The translations under genes were made by a program, and so were the position numbers. DNA of 63,324 bases from an uncultured Clostridium sp. (GTDB lineage Bacteria > Bacillota > Clostridia > Clostridiales > Clostridiaceae), in NCBI GenBank assembly GCA_900539375.1, contig UQBY01000020.1, positions 1 through 63,324 on the forward strand. Reading direction: 5' to 3'. Shown piece after piece: positions 59,538 to 63,324 of this stretch. The notes beneath the pieces were generated by a model. It searched no databases and had not been told where the DNA came from. It saw nothing but the letters and a program-made list of their open reading frames with translations. Every line of letters starts with the position of its first letter. The first letter of the stretch is position 1.

Positions 59538-60542
59538 ATGATTGAATTAAAGAATATAGATGTGGTTTTTAAACAGAAAAAGCAGGAAATTTATGGAGTG
59601 AAAAATGTAAGCATTAAAATTGAAAAGGGCGAAATATTTGGAATAGTAGGTTCAAGTGGAGCTGGTAAAAGTACTTTAGTAAGAGTTATTAATTTACTTC
59701 AAAAGCCAAGCAAAGGACAAGTTCTTATTGATAATGTGGATATAACTAATTTTAAAGGAAAGGCTTTAAGAGAAGTTAGATTAAAAATGGGAATGATATT
59801 TCAACATTTCAATTTAATAAGTGGAGCTACTGTTTATCAAAACATTGAATTTTCTTTAATTGCAAGCAAGTATCCTAAAGAAAAAATTGCAAGTCGTGTA
59901 AAGGAATTATTAAAGCTTGTAAACTTAGAAGATAAAATAAATGTATATCCATCAAATTTAAGTGGTGGACAAAAGCAAAGAATAGCAATTGCAAGAGCAC
60001 TTGCAAATAACCCTGAAATACTTCTTTGTGATGAAGCAACTTCTGCTTTAGATTTAGAAAATACTGAAGAGGTTATAGAAACTTTAAAGAAAATAAAAAA
60101 GCAAACTAATATAACAATAGTTTTTATAACTCATGAAATGGATGTGGCAAAAAAATTATTTGATAGAATTGCAGTAATGAGCCATGGAGAAATAGTAGAG
60201 GTAAATGATACTTATTCTATATTTACAAATCCACAACATGAAGTAACAAAGGGGCTTGTATCACGTATTCTTAATGTTGAAGTACCAAAGGAAATAGAAG
60301 TTTTAAAAGATGAAGAACTTATAAAAATATATTATGTTGGTGAAGGGGCTTATAATCCAATTATAAGTGAAGTAGCAAGTAATTATAAAATACAGGTTAA
60401 TATAATTCATGGAAATATTGATTATATTCATAAAAAGCCCTTTGGAATACTTCTTTTAAAGATAAAAGGAAATGAAGAAGACAGAGAAAAGGCTAAAAAA
60501 TATATAAAAGAAAATGTATATAAACTTGAAATTATTAAATAG
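59538..60542 (+). CDS. metN: Methionine-type ABC transporter ATP-binding protein
   Basis: The 334-residue ATPase has Walker A GSSGAGKSTLVRVINLL near residue 38, the Q-loop FQHFNLI, the ABC signature LSGGQKQRIAIARAL and Walker B EILLCDEATSALD. The C-terminal NIL domain (about 255-334), a regulatory site for methionine in known MetN proteins, is present. AGGAGGG precedes the ATG. It energises uptake together with the next gene. Confidence 0.93.
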   Translation: MIELKNIDVVFKQKKQEIYGVKNVSIKIEKGEIFGIVGSSGAGKSTLVRVINLLQKPSKGQVLIDNVDITNFKGKALREVRLKMGMIFQHFNLISGATVYQNIEFSLIASKYPKEKIASRVKELLKLVNLEDKINVYPSNLSGGQKQRIAIARALANNPEILLCDEATSALDLENTEEVIETLKKIKKQTNITIVFITHEMDVAKKLFDRIAVMSHGEIVEVNDTYSIFTNPQHEVTKGLVSRILNVEVPKEIEVLKDEELIKIYYVGEGAYNPIISEVASNYKIQVNIIHGNIDYIHKKPFGILLLKIKGNEEDREKAKKYIKENVYKLEIIK

Positions 60543-60560
60543 AAAGGATGTGGTATAAAA

Positions 60561-61223
60561 ATGAATAGTACAATAGAAATTTTACAAAGAGAACTTTTAA
60601 AAGCCATTGGAGAATCAGCAGAAATGGTAGGGTATGCCTTAATTGCTTCATTAATATTTGGAACACTATTAGGTTTAATTTTATACTTAACATCTAATCC
60701 ATTGTTTTTTAAAAATAGATTAATAAATTCTATAACAGGAATTATAATAAATATTATTCGTTCAGTACCTTTTATAATTTTAATGGTTGTATTAATACCT
60801 CTTGCAAAGATTATTGCAGGAACAAGTGTAGGACCTAAAGCAGCTTCAATTTCATTATCAATAGCTTCTATAGCCTTTTTTGCAAGACTTGTAGAAGGGG
60901 CATTAAGCGAAGTTGATAAGGGGGTTTTAGAAGCAGCAACAGCTAGTGGAGCTAGTGTTTGGTTAATTTTAAGAAGAGTTGTTTTTGTAGAAGCCTTTCC
61001 AGGCTTTGTAAGAGCCACAACTGTTATGTTTGTAAGCCTTGTAGGATATTCAGCTATGGCAGGATTAGTTGGTGGTGGAGGTATTGGAAATTTAGCAATT
61101 CAATATGGATACTATCGTTATGAAACTGGAGTAATGGTTGTAACTGTTATAATTTTAGTTGTTTTAGTTCAATTAGGACAAAGTTTAGGCGATTTTTTAG
61201 CTAAGAAAGTTACTAGAAAGTAG
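60561..61223 (+). CDS. metI: Methionine-type ABC transporter permease
   Basis: The 220-residue protein has five membrane segments and the MetI motifs GESAEMVGYALIASLIFGT, IINIIRSVPFIILMVVLIPL and EAATASGASVWLILRRVVFV (the EAA coupling loop), with GLVGGGGIGNLAIQYGYYRY. It forms the membrane channel with MetN. AAAGGATG precedes the ATG, 18 bases after metN. Confidence 0.94.
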   Translation: MNSTIEILQRELLKAIGESAEMVGYALIASLIFGTLLGLILYLTSNPLFFKNRLINSITGIIINIIRSVPFIILMVVLIPLAKIIAGTSVGPKAASISLSIASIAFFARLVEGALSEVDKGVLEAATASGASVWLILRRVVFVEAFPGFVRATTVMFVSLVGYSAMAGLVGGGGIGNLAIQYGYYRYETGVMVVTVIILVVLVQLGQSLGDFLAKKVTRK

Positions 61224-61233
61224 GGATGTAAAA

Positions 61234-62598
61234 ATGGAGGAACTTTATAAAATAATTAAGGATAAAGAAAGAGTTATTATAGGAAATGTTGAAGATAAAT
61301 ATTTAACAGATACTCTTGGTAGATTAAAAGGAAAAGCAGAGGCTGTAGTATTTCCTTTAACTACAGAGGAAGTAAGTGGAGTTTTAAAATTTGCAAATGA
61401 AAATGAAATTCCAATAACTCCAAGAGGAGCTGGAACCAATTTAGTAGGTTCAACTGTTCCTTTAAATGGTGGAATAGTATTAGATTTATCTAAAATGAAT
61501 AAAATATTAGAATTAGATAAAGAAACATTTACTTTAACTGTTGAACCTGGTGTTTTATTAAAAGATGTTCAAAGCTATGTTGAAGAGAGAGGACTATTTT
61601 ATCCTCCAGACCCAGGAGAAAAAACAGCTACAATTGGTGGAAACATAAGTACAAATGCTGGTGGAATGAGAGCTGTAAAATATGGAGTTACAAGGGATTA
61701 TGTTAGAGGCCTTCAAGTTGTTTTAGCAGATGGACAAGTTATTGAAATTGGTAAAAAGGTAATAAAGGACAGTTCAGGATTATCTTTAAAAAATTTAATA
61801 ATAGGTTCTGAAGGAACTTTAGGAGTTATTACAAAATGTATGTTAAAAGTTATACCAAAGCCTAAAATATCATTAAGTGTTTTAGTTTCTTTTGAAAGCT
61901 TAAAAACAGGAATAGATACAGTAATAAACATTATACAAGAAAATGCAAATCCTACTGCTATTGAATTTATAGAAAGAAATGTTGTAGAACTTGGAGAAAG
62001 GTATTTAAATTTAAAATTTCCAGAACCAAATGCTGTAGCATATATTCTTCTTACCTTTGATGGAGACAGTTTAGATGAAATAGAAAAAAATATAAATAAG
62101 GTAAAAAAGGTTGCAGAAGAAAAGGATGCATTAAATGTTTTAGTTTTAGATGATGAAGAAACAATAAATAATGTATGGAAAATAAGAGGTGCTCTTGTAA
62201 AATCAGTAGAAGAAGTATCAGAACAAGAACCTGTTGATATTGTAGTTCCAATAAATAAAACAGCAGAGTTTATATATTATGTAAATAAGGTTCAAGAAGA
62301 AACTAAAGTTAAAATGATAAGTTTTGGACATGCAGGTGATGGAAATGTTCATCTTTGTGTTATAAGAGGAAACAGAGATGATGAAGCTTGGAAGAGAGAC
62401 CTTCATATAGTAATGGATAAAATATATAATAAAGCCTTTGAACTTGGAGGACTTCCTTCAGGAGAACATGGAATAGGAGTAAGTAAAAAGCCATATTTTC
62501 AAAAACAAACAGATGATATAAATTTAAATGTAATGAAATCAATAAAAAATGCTTTAGATAAAAAAGGAATATTAAATAACAATAAAGTATATCTTTAA
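61234..62598 (+). CDS. FAD-binding 2-hydroxyacid dehydrogenase (GlcD/D-lactate dehydrogenase-like)
   Basis: The 454-residue protein has the FAD_binding_4 domain (TPRGAGTNLVGSTVPLNGGI near residue 66, GGNISTNAGGMRAVKYGVTR near 131, GSEGTLGVITKCML near 190) and the FAD-oxidase C-terminal domain (SFGHAGDGNVHLCVIRGN near 366, GGLPSGEHGIGVSKKPYF near 407). The family oxidises D-2-hydroxyacids to 2-ketoacids. No Fe-S partner or Etf genes are adjacent, so the electron acceptor is unknown. It begins 10 bases after metI and shares the operon. Confidence 0.9.
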   Translation: MEELYKIIKDKERVIIGNVEDKYLTDTLGRLKGKAEAVVFPLTTEEVSGVLKFANENEIPITPRGAGTNLVGSTVPLNGGIVLDLSKMNKILELDKETFTLTVEPGVLLKDVQSYVEERGLFYPPDPGEKTATIGGNISTNAGGMRAVKYGVTRDYVRGLQVVLADGQVIEIGKKVIKDSSGLSLKNLIIGSEGTLGVITKCMLKVIPKPKISLSVLVSFESLKTGIDTVINIIQENANPTAIEFIERNVVELGERYLNLKFPEPNAVAYILLTFDGDSLDEIEKNINKVKKVAEEKDALNVLVLDDEETINNVWKIRGALVKSVEEVSEQEPVDIVVPINKTAEFIYYVNKVQEETKVKMISFGHAGDGNVHLCVIRGNRDDEAWKRDLHIVMDKIYNKAFELGGLPSGEHGIGVSKKPYFQKQTDDINLNVMKSIKNALDKKGILNNNKVYL

Positions 62599-62652
62599 TA
62601 AGGAATAATATTTATTTAAAAGTACAAACTATTTCTGAAAGGATGTGTTTGT

Positions 62653-62799
62653 ATGAAAGAAAAAGTAAATAAGCCTGGAAGTTGTAACCCAATGCAAAAA
62701 GGTGAAAGAAGACAAAAGCTTCATAAAGACCAAAATAATGTAGGAGATTCTAAAAAACCTTCTTATTTTAAAAACTTTAATGGAGAATTAATAGAATAA
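62653..62799 (+). CDS. Small basic protein of 48 residues, function unknown
   Basis: ATG 62653 opens a 48-codon frame with AAAGGAT about 10 bases upstream and a terminator directly after the stop. The product is hydrophilic and basic, with KPGSCNPMQKGERRQKLHKD near the start and a tail FKNFNGELIE. I know no family for it. Codon use looks like the neighbours. It could be the last gene of the metQNI operon, 54 bases after it, or a separate small gene. Confidence 0.6.
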   Translation: MKEKVNKPGSCNPMQKGERRQKLHKDQNNVGDSKKPSYFKNFNGELIE

Positions 62800-62804
62800 A
62801 AAAT

Positions 62805-62850
62805 AAAGCTGTGGCATAAAAAAAGTTATACCACAGCTTTATTTTTTATA
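62805..62850. terminator. Bidirectional terminator between two small genes
   Basis: AATAAAGCTGTGGCATAA and TTATACCACAGCTTTATT pair with one mismatch around AAAAAG, flanked by A and T runs on both sides. It serves the small gene on the + strand and the convergent gene on the - strand. Confidence 0.9.
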
Positions 62851-63121
62851 AATAGTCATTTAACATAAATTGAATTTCTTCATGAAGTCTATGAAACATA
62901 TTTAATTCCCCATTTAAATTTTCTGAGGCTTTATCAGCAATTTCTTCACAAAGATTAATAACTTCTTCATATTCACTAGGAGTAAGAAGATTTAATTTTT
63001 GCTCAATAGGATAGGGAAATTCATACTCATCAGTAATATATCCATAGGTTTCTTCAGCTTTATTTGTTTCAATAATACTTTTTATTATAATTTCTAAGTC
63101 ATCATTATTAAGATTATACAT
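62846..63121 (-). CDS. Hypothetical acidic protein of 91 residues
   Basis: The frame has a strong ribosome binding site on the reverse strand (AGGAGGAA) and an extended -10 (TGATATAAT, 63162-63154) upstream, so it is a real gene. The product is acidic and helical (ENLNGELNMFHRLHEEIQFM at the C-terminus; EYEEVINLCEEIADKASEN before it) with no signal or membrane segment. I recognise no family. Confidence 0.75.
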   Translation of the reverse strand: MYNLNNDDLEIIIKSIIETNKAEETYGYITDEYEFPYPIEQKLNLLTPSEYEEVINLCEEIADKASENLNGELNMFHRLHEEIQFMLNDYL

Positions 63122-63199
63122 AAAAATTCCTCCTATCTACAAAATATAAGTATATTATATCATAATAAATAAAAAACTTAAAAAAATTTAAAAAAGGTA

Positions 63200-63228
63200 T
63201 TTACAAATAAAAAAATATGTAGTATTAT
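63200..63228 (+). promoter_or_regulatory. Promoter upstream of tRNA-Gly
   Basis: TTTACA (63200-63205), 17 bases, TATTAT (63223-63228), 42 bases before the tRNA. Confidence 0.65.
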
Positions 63229-63269
63229 AATGAAGTCGGCTGACGAGGCCAAAGAAAATTTAATAATAA

Positions 63270-63324
63270 GCAGGTATCGTATATCGGTAATACTCCAGCC
63301 TTCCAAGCTGGAAAGGTGGGTTCG
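63270..63324 (+). tRNA. tRNA-Gly (UCC), cut by the right edge of the window
   Basis: GCAGGTA (acceptor 5' strand, 63270-63276), a D-arm GTAT...ATAC, an anticodon arm CCAGC-CTTCCAA-GCTGG with anticodon TCC, a short variable loop and the start of the T-arm ending in GGGTTCG are visible. The 3' end of the T-arm and the acceptor lie outside the window. It probably opens a tRNA gene cluster. Confidence 0.92.

Noticed and set aside
1..63324. CRISPR arrays, toxin-antitoxin pairs, restriction systems or other defence loci
   Set aside because: No regularly spaced repeats and no recognisable defence proteins were found; the only mobile-element end visible carries replication-like and regulatory genes.

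Overview
The window is AT-rich chromosomal DNA of a spore-forming Firmicute, most likely a Clostridium sensu stricto (cluster I) species. The evidence is the gene order dprA-topA-codY-rpsB-tsf-pyrH-frr-uppS-cdsA-dxr-rseP-ispG-polC-rimP-nusA-infB, a Gram-positive PolC, CodY, SpoVS, a SpoIIIE/FtsK translocase, frequent TTG and GTG starts, and strong A/T codon bias. I do not assign a species.

Layout. (1) 1-1176: the end of an integrated mobile element, visibly richer in G+C than the rest. It holds the C-terminus of a phage/plasmid-type replication initiator, two small genes and a reverse-strand HTH regulator. It interrupts comM exactly at the codons for the conserved CPCG motif, and the remaining 3' third of comM (1177-1665) is still open. 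(2) 1681-19761: dprA, topA, codY, then the translation/lipid/isoprenoid/replication run rpsB to polC, with an AI-2E-type membrane protein inserted after cdsA. (3) 19833-31372: rimP-nusA-ylxR-ylxQ-infB-rbfA-nrnA-truB-ribF, then rpsO, pnp and an M16 peptidase. (4) 31438-43857: ymxH, aspartokinase, tepA, spoIIIE/ftsK, rimO, pgsA, recA with an SOS box, rny, spoVS with a sigma-H-type promoter, an HPr gene and purB. (5) 44014-52420: glpK behind two overlapping CodY-like boxes, an amino-acid permease, an acidic lipoprotein, a Nudix-like protein with a degenerate box, a DUF6398/TPR-like protein with a small membrane protein, and ftsH. (6) 52441-57240: an AraC-type regulator divergent from a GH31 glucosidase, a nucleotidyltransferase and a maltose-type O-acetyltransferase. 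(7) 57383-62598: an apparent five-gene operon of an aminotransferase, metQ-metN-metI-type transporter genes and an FAD-linked 2-hydroxyacid dehydrogenase. (8) 62653-63324: two small genes and the start of a tRNA-Gly(UCC) gene cut by the window edge.

Most of the window is conserved housekeeping. The points most worth a second look are the element in comM and the inverted repeat at its edge; a hairpin placed between the Shine-Dalgarno and the start codon of topA; a palindrome overlapping the -35 of the rny promoter; overlapping CodY boxes before glpK; a structured segment after the amino-acid permease; and the transporter/aminotransferase/dehydrogenase operon, which could salvage hydroxy and keto analogues of methionine. 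I did not find a clear defence system, CRISPR array or wholly new multi-gene machine. All calls come from reading the sequence and from recall of protein families; no search or folding program was run.
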